Positions 18,523-30,600 of a stretch of DNA of 64,000 nt are shown here, in pieces. A program made the translations under genes and the position numbers. Source of the DNA: Cyanophora paradoxa (lineage: Eukaryota > Glaucocystophyceae > Cyanophorales > Cyanophoraceae); assembly GCA_004431415.1 (NCBI GenBank), contig QPMI01000023.1, positions 62,001 through 126,000 of the forward strand. Reading direction: 5' to 3'. The notes below the pieces were generated by a model that did not search any database, was not told the origin of the DNA, and saw nothing but the letters and a program-made list of their open reading frames with translations. Position 1 is the first letter of the stretch; every line of letters begins with the position of its first letter.

Positions 18523-21500
18523 CTAGTGGTGCCGGCGGGCGGGGAGGGAGGCACGCGCGGCGCGGTGCGGCGGCTGCTGCTGCTTGCCCGGCGGCGAGTG
18601 GCCCAGCGCGCCGTCCGAGTGCCGCGGCGCCGCCGGCTGGGCCGGCGAGGCCGGCACCGACGCGGCCACCGCCGCCACCGCCGCGACGGGGTGCGGCGGG
18701 CCCGCCGGCGCCGAGAACGGCCGCTCCACGAGCCCCGGCGACACCTGCGCCGCGCCGGGCGCGCCCTCAGAAACCGAAAAGGGCCCCGCGGGAATTCGAA
18801 CCTGAGCGACGGCCTCGACGCCCCCGTACAGCGTGGCGACGTAGGGCACCTCGGCTCGGACCAGCGCGTTCGCCAGCGCCACCGTGGCCTGCGGGGGTAC
18901 GCATTAAGGAAAAGGGGGGTACAGGGGTAGAAGATGGGCATGGGGGTACGGGGCCTGCGAGCGCACCTCCCAGGAGCCGCCGAGGACGACGACGGGGTTC
19001 GCCTCCCCCGCGACCGCCACCACGTCCGACTGCAAAAAAGAAAGGGCTCGAAAAAGAGAAGGGGGGGGGGGCGAAAGGGGGGTACCAGGTCGACATAGTC
19101 GCCGCGCTCGGCGGCGGCGGCGGCGCCGGGGAGCCTGCGAGGGCGCGCCAGCCTCAGCCAAGTTCCTAAAGGCCTAAAGGGCGGGGCGGGCGGGGGCGGG
19201 CCGGAGGGTGGAGAAGGAGGCGAGGCGGGCGGCGCGGGCGTCGGCCTCGTGGCGCCCGTCCACGACGAGCGCCGCCGCCCGCAGCTCCTCCAGCTCCCCC
19301 GCCCCGATCCCTGCCCGCCCAGGCATCAAGGCGATTAAAGGAGGCTCGGGGCGTGGGGGGCGTGGGGCGCGCACGGGGGGCGAGCTCGGTGCGTGCGCCG
19401 GGGGCGGCGGGGCCGTAGGGGCTGGCCCCGGCGGCCGGGGCGGGCTCGCGGGGGAGGCGCTGGAGGCCCCGATGGCCGCCCCGCCCGCGGCGGCGTCGCC
19501 TCCTGCGCGGAAACATTATCAAAAGAGAGGTAGGTAGAAGAAGGGGAGGGCTCGAGCTCGCACGCACCCCGGGGGTGGCGGGGGTCAGGGGGGCGCCGTG
19601 GGGCGGCGGGGGCGGCCCCGGGGCGACGGGGGCGTCGAGGACGGTGCGGGGAGTGCGGGCGAGGGCGGCGAGGGCGGCGGCGGAGACGCGGTGCACGTCG
19701 ACGTCCGGCAGGTTCGAGAAGAACGAGACGCACCTGCGGCGGGGCGGGGCGGGGCGGGGCGGGGCGGGGCGGGGCGGGCGTGAGCCCGAGCCAGGGCGGG
19801 GCCGCTCTAGAGCGGGAGGGGGAAGTTTCAAGCTTTCGGCGCACGCGTTGAAGTCGAGGTCGCGGAGCTGGCCCTCGAGCTCGCGGAGGAGCGCGCAGGC
19901 GACGAAGAGCGGCAGCGACGCGTGCCCCACCAGCAGCGTGTCCCACAAGTGCAGCACTGCCGAGAGGAGGTTGTTAACAGGGGGGCGGGAGGGGCGGGGT
20001 GGGGTAGGGCGTGCCTTTCTCGAGGGGGAGGAGGTGCGCGAAGGCCGTCAGGAACCTGAGAGGGGATGATATATATGGGGTAGGGGTACGATGGAGGACG
20101 AGAGAGGGCGGACCAGGGTACGGCGTAGAGCTCGGGGGCGAATCCGATCGAGTGGAGGTGCCACGCGAGCTTCGGCTCGTGGAACGCCAGCAGCTGGCTG
20201 CGAGGGGAGGGGGAAGAGTTCGGAGGGGGTACGCGTCTGGAAATAGGGGGGTGCCTGAATTTGCGGAAGACGGCCTGGAGCGCCGCGACGTTGTCGGCCG
20301 CGAAGACGCTCGAGAGCTGCCTCCGGACGAGCGCCTGGGGGGTACGCGATTCAGGAAGGCTCCTGGGGGGGACGAAGCGGGAAGACGGGGGTACCTGGAG
20401 GCAGGCGAGGGCACGGCGGGGGTGCGTGAAGTTGAGGATGACGAAGGGGGCCGCCAGGGAATCGATGCCCTGCCATCCGGGCTCGGCGGGGGTACGAGCG
20501 CGTTGGAATGGGTGAGAGGGGGGTACAGCACCTGCCAGTACACGAGGTGGGGATTGAGGGCGACCCAACGCTTGAGCACCCAGCGGAGCTTGGCGTGGCC
20601 TGAGGGGGTACAGGGGTCGGAACGGCGGCAGCATGGGGGAGTGGGGGTAGCGCACCCTCAGGGGATGCGAGGAGGGGGTGGTACTGGTGGCAGCGGGGAA
20701 TATCGACAGCGATCTGGGGGAGAGGGGCAAATTGGTCGGGTACGACGTTACTCGACGAGGCGCGGGGGTACCTGGTTGTCGGCGGGCGTATCGAAGTCGT
20801 CGTCGTCCTCGTCGTCGTACCCCATGCCGCCCTCACCCTCCGACGGATCGTACTCAGCCCCCGACTGCGCCGAGAATGCGTCCCCGTGGGAATTCATGTA
20901 CCCCCCGGGCCAGCGAACGCACCAGGAGGAGGGCGTGGTCGGGAGAGAGGGGGTGGGCTCCCAGGAGCACGGCCCATACCTCCGCCCTGACAAGCGGGGG
21001 TACGTCGACCTGCAGGGGTACGTGAGATTCGGAACGGAAGGAGACGGGGTACGGCGCGCCTTGGCCTCGCGGACGATGTCGGAGTGGGTGGAGGGGTACG
21101 CGGCGAGGAGCCGCCGGAACGTCGCGACACGGGCCGCCTGGGAGAGAGGGTAAGAATCTCGGCCGGGGTGCAGCGAAAGAGCAACGGAAGGGGGTACGGG
21201 CGCGCCTGGTAGACGGCGTCGAGCTCGCGCTCCTCCAAAGGGGCGGAGAGGGCGCGCTGCTGGGCCCAGGTCGCGCGGGTCCACGAGGAGGAGGGGGCCG
21301 GGCTGGGCGGCGAGGCCGGGCGCCGCCCCGCTGCCGTCGGGCTGTCGGGCGACACGGCGAGGAGCCGCCGAGCGGCCGCAGTGGACGCGGCGGCGGCGGC
21401 GGTGGCGGCCGGGGTACGGAGGAGGGAGGGGGCGAGGGAATCTAGGGGGAGTCGAGGATGGGGGGTAGGCTCTGCAGCTTGGCGATGTGCGCCGAGGAGG

Positions 21501-23847
21501 AGGCGGCCTTTGGGTCGCCCAGGAGGGCGGCCAGCGGCGCCAGGCTCACCACCGCCACCTGTACCCCTAGAGATTCAGAGGGAGAAGGGGTGGGACCGAA
21601 GGGGAAGGGGGCACGCGCCTCGGGCTCTCGCCGGTGCCAGGGGCCCCCTGAGGGCGGTCGGCGCGGGGCCGCGGCGGCGGGGCCCGCGCCGCGCCGCGCC
21701 GCTGACCGACTCGCCGCCGCCCTCTTCGTCGGAATCGCTGGGGTCGACGCTGCGGTAGAGCCGAGGGTACGGAGAAGGCCCCAGGTCGGGCCCGGGCCCG
21801 GGCCCAGGGCCGGGCTCCTCCAGGGCGACCAGCTCGCGGTCGGGTCGCCGCCGGCGGTGAGCCAGAGCTCGAACTGGTCGGCGAGGGGCAGGGCGAGCAG
21901 CTCGTCCCGCGTCATGGGCGAGACGGCGCCGCCGCTCCGGTTAAAGAGGTGCGGCAGCTGCCCGCGCACCGCCGCCGGCACGCCGCCCGCCGGCGTCGGC
22001 GGCGACCCGCGCGGCTGCGGCCCGAGGGCGGCGGCGTGCCGAAGACCGAGGCTGAGGAGCGCCTGGCGGGGGCGCTGGCGCTGTTGCTGTTGTCGCCGTC
22101 GCTGGCGCGGGGCGGGCGGCCGGCGCGCGGGGCGGAGGGCGGCGCCGAGGCCGGCCCGCTGCGCTGCAGCTCGGTCCACCACTCCTTCACCTGGAGCGAC
22201 GCCGACTTGAGGCGGGGCCGCCGCACCCAGACCCCCGTGGGGCGCGCCCCGTCCGCCCCCGCCCCCTCCTCATCGCTCCCGTCGCCGCCGCCGCCGCCGC
22301 CGCCGGCCACGAGCGACCGCGTGCTGACGGAGGAGATGGGTGCCGCAGCGCGGGGAGCCTCCGGTGCTGACGGGCGCCCAGCCGCTGCCGCCGGCCGCGG
22401 CGGCCCGCCTTAGGTACGGCTGCTGAAGCAGGTCCCGCGGGTCGGGGCGGAGGACGGGGTCCGGCGTGAGGCACTCCTCCAGGAACGCCCGGAACTCGCA
22501 GGCCGCGGGGCTCTGCCCGGGCAGCAGCCCCCGGATCCACGCCGCGACCTGCCGGACCTGAGCAGGAGCGGGGGGGAAGGGGATGGAGTCCGCCGGGGTA
22601 CAGACGGATCTGACCTTGGCCTTGGAGTGTTGGGCCCAGACCTCCCGCCGGCCGCCGGGGCAGCGCCGCCCGGGGCGGGGGCGATCGGGGAGGGTACGGC
22701 GGAGCCCGAGTCGTCGAGCCTCAGCGCCCTGCGGCGCGGCGCGCGGGCGTCAACGAGAGGGCCCGGGCAGGGGGGGTGGGGGCATGGAGGGGTACGGGCG
22801 CACGCGAGTCCGCCGGAGGCCTCGGAGGCGGAATCGTCCCCGGGTACAGAGACGCGCTCGCGGAGGGCGCGGAAGACGGCGGCGGGGTACCGTCCCCTCC
22901 CGCGGTCCAGGGGTTCTCCCCCAGGTAGATCTCCACGAGGATGGTGCCCAGGGCCCACACGTCGCTCTGCGCGGCGCGCGGCGGGTCAGGAAGGCGGGAG
23001 GGCGGGGCGGGCGGGGCGGGCGGGGCGGGCCTTCGATCCGTGCGGGCCGGAGTGCGAGGCGGGGCCCGAGGCCACTACTTCGGGTGCCATGTACTCGGGC
23101 CGGCTGCGTGCGGGCGGAACGGGCGGCGTCGGCCTCCGCCCAGCGCCCGGCGGCCCAAGCCGCGCGGATCGAATTCGAAGCGGGCGCACGCGATAGGCGA
23201 GTCGAGGAAGTGCCCGTGCGCGGTGATGTGGGAGAGCCCGTAGTCGCGTAGCTTGACGTTGCCCTGCGGCGCCGCTCGGCAGGCGCGGCGGCGGCGGCGG
23301 CTGGCGGCCGCGGCGCGCACGGCGTGGTCGAACGCGATGTTGTCGGGCGAGAGGGTCCCGTGGACGACGCCGTGCTCGCTGAGGAATGCGAGCGCACGGA
23401 CGATCTGCAGGCACGCGTTCAACACCGCGTCGCTCGACTCGATCAGCTCTCTGCGTGCGCGGGAAGCTCAGGGGCCGGGAGCCGAGCGAGCGAGCGCCGC
23501 GCGGCCCACCGCTGCGACCTCCAGCGCGACATGCGGTCCCGAAGTGTCGTGTGATAGTGCTCCGACACGACGTGCACGCAGCCTGCGCGGCGGCGCGTTG
23601 TCAGTGCGGCGACGAGCTGGCATGGTGCGGCGCTCGCCTCGCCGGCCCCTCCGCGCCGCGATGTACTGGCATAGGTTCTCGTGGAGCTTCGACAGCGAGC
23701 GGAGCTTCTGAAACCTGCGCGGCGGGATGTGCCTTCGACGGGACGCCCGCACGCGAACGCGCGCGTGCACCTGCCCAGGATCTTCGGGATGAAGCTCTGG
23801 CCCTTGGGGGAGAGCCGCCGGATCGCTATCAGCGGCGGCTCCGCCAT
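18523..23847 (-). CDS. TBCK: TBCK: pseudokinase - TBC (Rab-GAP) - rhodanese protein
   Basis: Orthologue of TBCK, a regulator of Rab traffic and growth signalling. The N-terminus MAEPPLIAIRRLSPKG, then FQKLRSLSKLHENLCQYI, begins a kinase-like domain with VVHGTLSPDNIAFD in place of the HRD loop, LRDYGLSHITAHG in place of DFG, YMAPEVVASG and SDVWALGTILVEIYLGENPW. It lacks the catalytic Asp, as TBCK pseudokinases do. A long Pro/Ala/Gly-rich linker (about 22.6-21.4 kb) follows. The TBC domain (about 21.2-19.8 kb) keeps both catalytic fingers: VDIPRCHQYHPLLASPEG (Arg) and LNPHLVYWQ (Gln), then IDSLAAPFVILNF, FHEPKLAWHLHSIGFAPELY and LWDTLLVGHASLPLFVACAL. The C-terminal rhodanese-like part has ALVVDGRHEADARAA, ANPVVVLGGSWE and VPYVATLYGGVEAVA. 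Introns are short, start GTACCC or GTGCG and are C-rich on the sense strand. Domain order and motifs make the call firm. Confidence 0.92.
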
Positions 23848-24604
23848 CCTTCGAATTCAACCCCCTCGGCGGAGTCGAACCCGAGATCCGGCCGAAGATC
23901 TCACAGTTCCAGCTAAAGAACGACAGTCTATATCTAGATGTAGATCACTAGATCAAATCTGAATCGTAGCTCGAAACGGCGCGATGAATCGCCTGTGGAT
24001 TCGATAAAATCATTGATAATGTTGATGAACTCCGCAGCCGTGACGGGTACAGTGAGAACGGGGCTCGGACCGCCGCGCGCGCAGCGCTTTAGGCCCTAGG
24101 GGCCCCCGGGCCGATCGAAGTTAGGGCTAGCTTGCGGCTTGCCTACTAGTAGCTGTTGCAGCCTGCAGCTGTACATGTTGCAGCGCCGCGCCGGCGCTGT
24201 TGGTCTGCTGCTGCGGCAAAGCCTCTCGTGCTCCTCCACTGGGCCTCCAGGGCCATCGCGCATACGCCCCGGCCCTAGCTATAGGCCTAGGCTGGCCGCG
24301 CCGGCGCCTGTCCTTGCAGCGTTACGTATCTGCAGCTGGCTGCGCCATCATGATCAGCTGCAGCTAGCGCTGCAGCCAGCCATCGCTAGCGCTGGGCGCG
24401 GTGCGCATGCGCAACTCTACATTGTACAACAGCCCAGATCTAGAGCCGCTGAGCCGCAGCCGATGAGCCGTGAGCTCAGTTCAAGCGCAAGCGCGCGTGC
24501 GCGCGCAGCTGCAGCGCTCTAGCCGCTGAGCCCATCCCCGGCCTTCGCACCCCGCCGGGCCGCGCGGGCGGCGGCGCGCTGCGCAGCCTGCAGCTGGGAG
24601 CCAC
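23848..24604. promoter_or_regulatory. Divergent promoter region, TBCK / cyclase A
   Basis: TBCK and cyclase gene A start on opposite strands here. The part from 24130 to 24600 has many copies of CTGCAG and CAGCTG and short perfect palindromes (AGCGCT, GCTAGC, TGATCA). CAGCTG is an E-box core, but in this base composition it may simply reflect palindrome-rich spacer DNA. No TATA box is evident. Confidence 0.45.
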
Positions 24605-27600
24605 ATGAATGGCCATGGCCAGTTCGCAAGATCAGCAGCCGCGCTGCGGGCCTTCGTGCCGGACTTGGTCGCGCGGAATGTGGGGCAGCTGGCCGCGTCG
24701 GGCGCCGAGCCGCTCGCGCTGCCCTTCGATGGCGTCGTGGTCGTGGTCGACATCTCGGGTCCGTGGCCCTCGCCCACGCGCTCCAGGTGCAGGAGCGCGG
24801 GGCCGCGGTCGGGTTCGACCCCGCCGCCTCCGCGTGCGGGCCGACGAGCTCTCCACCCGAATGAACGTGCGCGCGCGCCTCCGCTCGAAACCCGATGGAC
24901 ATGACCGCCCTAAACGCGATCGTACTCACTCATGCGATATCGGTCAGGCTGTCTTCCGCCGCGTGCTTGAGACCGCCAGGCTCTACCAGGCCGACGCTCT
25001 TCGGTGCGTGCGCCGATCCGGATCTCCGCACGCGCCTCGGATCCGGCGCCGCGCTGACACACGCGCGCGCAGATTCCTGGGCGACGCCGTCCTCTTCATG
25101 CTGTACGCCGACCGGGCCGGCGGGATGGCCGCCGCGGCGCTCGCCGCCGCGGACATGGCGGCCGACGTCCTCGCGGCACAGGCGAGCGGCCAGCGCGCGC
25201 CCTCCCGCCCGCGCCGCCGCCGCTCCGTGCTAAAGAGCGCCTCCGCCCCCCGGCCCCCGCGCAGGTGGATCCGGTTCTGAGGCGCGCGCATGTTTTTCCC
25301 TCTCTGCGTCTGCGTCTGCGTGCCCCTGGCCTAGTCCGGCCTGGCGCTCACGCGGATGCCGGATCGGAGCGCAGGCTGCACTGCGCGATCACCGCGGGCG
25401 ACTACTTCGCGCTCAAGCTGGGCGGGCACGCCGGCCGCTTCGAGGTCGCCGTCGTCGGCCGCTCCCTCGCCGACCTCGAGGCCGGTCCGCGTGCTCTGCG
25501 CGCCACGCCCGCCCGGCCCGAGCCGGGCCCCGTCGTGCGCGTCTCCGTGGCTCAGGCCTGCTGCGCCGCAGGGCTCTCGCGCGCCAAGGCGGGTCAGGTC
25601 TCCGTCAGCGGCGCGGTGCGCGCGCTCGGCCATGGCCTGCCGGTCCTTCGAATTCTGGCGGCCCGAGCGCGGGAGCCCGCGCGCGCGCAGGTCCTGTCTC
25701 TGCTCGGAATCTCTGCACGGCCGGCACAGGCGGGCAGCGCGGCCGCGGGACCCGAGCCGCGGGAGGTTCCTGCGGACGGCCTCTGGACCACGGATCGCGC
25801 GGAGCTTCTGCGGGCCCTCGGAGGGTCAGGGCGTCGGCCGCGCAGCGCGCCCGGCGGCCTCCGCCCTCCGCCTCTTCCATCCAGGTGCGACGCCGCATGC
25901 AGCCTGGCAGGGCGGGTCTCCGCGCCCGGCGGCCCTCACCCTCCGTGCCAGGCCTCGCGGCCCCAAGCGCTAGCGGCGGCGTCGGCGGCGGCCGGACTTC
26001 ACGCCCTACATACCCCCGACGTCGAGGCCGTCCTCCGCTCGGACTCGGGGCGCGTACCCCTCCCGATCCATCCATCACCTCGCACCCTCCCCTCCCCCCC
26101 TTCCCCATTCCCCCCCCCTCCCCGCCCCACACCACCCTCCCCTCCCCTCGCCCCTCCTCTCCCCCCCTCTCCCCCCCGCCCCTTCGCCCCTCGCAGCGTC
26201 CCGCTCCTGATCGGAGCGCGCGCGGCGCAGGTTTATCAGGGAGCTGCGGATCATCACGTCGCTCTTCCTGCGCTTCGAAGAGTTCGCGTGCCCGCCGGCC
26301 GGCGCCGGCGGCTTCGAGCAGGCGAGCGGCGCAGCCCGCCCGGTTGCGCGTGCTGGCGTGGGTCTGACGCGCGCGCGGCCGGGCCGGGGCAGGACTCCCT
26401 CCGGGACCTCAGCCGGCGCGTTCGCATCGCGCAGGCGGTGGCCGCTAAGTACGGCGCAGTCATCCGCGCCTTCTTCCGAGGTCCGCGATCGCGAAGCCCG
26501 CCCGCGCGCCTCGCGACTGCGGCGCCGGCGTTCATTGGCGCTCCCAGACGACAAGGGGTTCGTCGGCCTGATGACGTTCGGCCTGTTCGGATCGGCCCAC
26601 ACGGACGACCCCTTCCGTGCCATAAAATGCGCCCTGCGAATACGCGACGCCTTTGCAGAGGAGGTTCGCGAGTCGAGCTCTATTTGGGACCCGGCGGCGT
26701 TCTCGGGCGTCGAGTCTCGATATAGATCTAATTTGATCTGATCTGATCTGATCTGACGGCGGCCCCCAGGACCTCGGGGCGGTCTCGATTGGCATTGCGA
26801 CGGGGCGGGTGTTCGGGGGGCTCGTAGGGACGAATTCCGATGCGAGTACAACGGTGCGGGAGCTGGCCGCGGCAGCCATGCCTGCGCTCACTCTGCCCTG
26901 TGTGCATCTTGTGCAGTCCTCGGCGATGCGGTCAACACGGCGGCGAGGTGGGCGATGTCGATGTTAGACATTAATCCAAGCGCCTCGTGCCAGATCGCAG
27001 CTCTAGATCTGACCTCTGCGCGCAGGCTGATGGCGTGCAAAGGGGCAGATAATCGTGGACACGGCCACGCGGGAAGGGGCAGACACGGACCGGAATGTTG
27101 AGGCGGAGGCCCTCGCCCTCTCGATCTGAAGGCGCCTCGCCCATCTTTGAAAACACTGTGAAATATGCATGAAGTTTGACTTGTGGTCTGATCGCGATTC
27201 CTCGCAGGGAAAGCGCGGCCCATGCAAGCTTTTCGAGTCGACGCCAGGCGCCATCAACGCCACGATCACGCGCGGCACAGCCTGCGCGGCACGCTGCAGA
27301 TAGCGGTGGCGCTCGCCGGCGCGTTGGCGCAGGCGAGCGACGCGGGAGACGACTCGTCGGACCCGGACGACGAGGCTCTGGAGTGGGGCGACTGCGAGTA
27401 CGAGCTGGTTCGCGATTCGCGACTCGCGCCCGTCCCCGCCCTCGACTGCTCCCAGGCTCAAGCTCGCACATGTACAGGGCAGCGAGAGCGGCCGGCCGCG
27501 GAGCAAGTCGCTCTCGTCGCGGGCGCGGCGGTCGCTGATCGTGGACGAGGCGGAGCGCACATGTACAGCCGCTCGGGCTCGCTCGCCGCCGGGCGTGTCA

Positions 27601-30600
27601 GCGACGAGTGGATGCCGGGCATGGGCGCGGCGCTCGCCGCCCGCATCCGCGCCGCGGCAGGCGGTCCGGAGTCCTGCGTCCGCGGCAGGCCAGCCGCCCT
27701 CGACGCTCTCTCCGAGTTCCTCGGGAGCGGTGCGCCCCGGCCCTTCTCGCCCGCTTCTGCGACGCTGTGCCGACTCTCTCTTGGGACCAGCGGCGTGGAA
27801 GCCTGCCGGCGCCGGACTTTTGCTGGTGTTGGGCGAGCCTGGGTCAGGTGCGAGCTCCGCTGATGCCTCAACCTCCCGCCGTCGTGCATCGACGCCAGCG
27901 CTGTGCGCGCAGGCAAGTCCGAGATCGCGCGCGAGTGCCGCAGGCTGGCAGACTTCGCAGAGCTGCCGTACCTGGCCGCATCCGGCGACGCGCTGGAGGT
28001 GTCCGGTGCCCCCCGCCCTCCCTCCCTTCTCTGCGTGCGCAGTCGCGACGCCTCCAACTGACGCGAGCGCTCGCGTTTCCCGATCAGGCCCTTCCACGCT
28101 TTCGGAAACCTGCTGTGGTATCTGGTCGATTTGGCGAATTCGAACAAGGTGAGGTCACGTTCGTCGTCCTGCGGGGTGCGCCGCTTGGAACCCCGGCCCC
28201 GCACATTGATTGGCGTGCACGTACGCGTGCGAGCCGCCTCAAATCCACTCAGGAAACCGAATACGCCACCGACGCCAAGACGGAGGGCGAGGCTAAGCCA
28301 GCCGACACGACGTACGCGGGAGGCGGGGCTCTCGGTGGCCCGCCCAAGAGCAAAAGCGAGATCGCCGACCAAGCAACACCTCTCCCGTGCTCGCAGCCGA
28401 CGCTCCAGGCAGTGCCGCTCCCTTCCTGTGCGCCTGCAGCCGCTGGGACAGCAGCGGACCCGCCTGCTTCGTCTGCGCATGCAAAGCCTGTGCTTCGAAT
28501 TCGAAGGCCATCTCGAAGATTGTCTCTGGTGGAGGATCGCAACACGGGATCGCCCATACATGGGCCCGGGTTTTATGCCGCCCCCAGCGCTAGCGCTACG
28601 CGGACCGAGAGCGTTCAAACCTGCGCATCGCGCCTCATCACTGCGATCGACCCTGCGTTGGCCTCGAGCCACAACTGCGCGGTACGCCGCTTCTCGTCAA
28701 TCGTGCACATGGGTTTGAGAAAGAATATTGACGGCCTGGCGGGTAACATTGGGTTCGACCAGATTCTGACGGAGGCACTCTTGCTCAGCTTGCCGGAAGG
28801 CGGCCCCAACTGCAGCGATCGGCAGCAGGGGGTGCGAACTTGCGAGACTCGTGTCACTCAAAGGAGTGCGCTGAATTCGTCCTTCGACAGGAGTCGGCCA
28901 CCGGTACCAGCGGGGAGGCCGCGCTCATGTTTCTGGGCGAGCTCATCGCCGCTGTGCTCAGGGGCCTTCGGGTGGGCTTTAATTTTTGTGCCGTCCATCG
29001 CAAGCATCTGCGTGACGCTTGCATGTATGAATTCAATTTAGGCCATACTTGTCGCCGAGGATCTACACCACATGGATAGCTTGTCTGTCAGGTGGACGCA
29101 GCGCTTTAATTAATTGCAGTCCGCGCTTTTTTATGCTAATCGGGCCCGTCTCCTCGCCCAGACTGATTCGCAACCTCGCGCTGCGGTCGTGCGCTATTGC
29201 GACGCGTCCTTCAGATTTGGAGTTCTGGTTGCGCTCCTGTTCGGATTTTCACTTTTTGACTATGTCCGTATCTGCAGGGGCACGTCGATTCTTGCTACAA
29301 GCCGGAGCTTGCATGCCGTGTCGGAGCAGCTTTCCGCCCTGAAATTCAGGTGCTTGTCGTCTTATGTAATTACGGGTTTCTGGTGGGCGGCGACACTGAA
29401 ACGCCGCCGGCTAGCCCTCGGAGTAAAACGCTGACGCTCTCTCCGCTATCCCCTGGAGGTAATCAGCCGCGATGTAGCGAGTGCGCATGTGCGCCTGATT
29501 ATGTACATGTGTCGCAATCAGACGCTCGACAAGTCCTCGCGCTGCAGCTGAATGTGAAAGACCCAGAGCTCGTAAGCGACGCGCGCGCCTTCTGTCGTAT
29601 ATTATCGATTCGCGATTCAACCTTCCTTCCCTCAGATCCCAACTTGGCTCGCCTTGGCACTTTGCACCGCCGCCCAAGGAAATGCGTTTGCAATTTCGGA
29701 AGCGCGCTGAGCCTCCCCCCCCCCCCCCCACCCCCCCCCACCCACCCACCCCCACCCCCCCTCCACCTCCCCCACCCCCACCCCCCACCCACCCACCCAT
29801 GTCTTACAGCAATGATGCACTAATCGCGTCACGGCAGATTGCCCACTACATGGTCCGCCGTGAACTGCTGAAAGTCCGGGGCGGCAATCCTTGGACCGGC
29901 GAGGTGATTGTCGGCTTCTGTAAATTAAATGAAGCGCTCGGTTAATTACGCGTCCATTTTAAATTTGTCTCGCATGCGCAGGGGCCCTCGGTGGAGGTCC
30001 ATGCCTCCGTCCGTGCCGATGCTGACAAGGGCGGGTGCGCGGGTTGCTCTGACCACGAATCCGCTTCTGCTTCGCCCGGCGCGCGCTGAGCGAGCTCGCG
30101 GTCGCGCATGCGCGGCACGCAGGCTCTCCATCGTCCCTGACACGCTCGAGCGCCTCATTGTGTCCCGCCTGGAAGGACTCCCGGCCTTCGTTGCCAACGT
30201 CGCCAAGCGCTGCAGCGTCCTCGTGCGCACACGCACGCCATCGCGGGTGGCCTTGAACGGAGCAGCGGTGACCACCGTTGCCTCCATCCGCGCAGGGCGC
30301 TCGATTCTCGGTTCCGCTGGCTCTCTACGCCCTCGCGGAGGACTCCGAAGACGCGGCGTTGATTGACGCTCTAGTTCAGGCGCGCCACTCGAGCAGCAGA
30401 TCTAGAGAACGACGTGCTGTCGCTTGCGCTTTTTGACACTTACGCTTCCGCAGCTCGAAGCGGCCGGCATTTTTAGGCGGCTGGACATGGCGAGCAGTAG
30501 TGCTGCTACTAGTACAGGGCGTACGCTTTTGTGCAGGTGCGACCTGCGCTTCAGCTTGTGTATGGAGATTTACTTGGTTGGTCTCAATATTAATCTTTCT

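Noticed and set aside
20011-21153. Long plus-strand open frame of about 380 codons
   Set aside because: It is antisense to the TBC domain of TBCK, is Gly/Arg-rich with no domain, and depends on G-rich intron complements.
23850-23930. tRNA-like B box on the minus strand (GGTTCGACTCC) just upstream of TBCK
   Set aside because: The bases flanking the TTCGACT loop do not pair as a T stem, and no acceptor stem or good D arm is present. It is judged to be chance.
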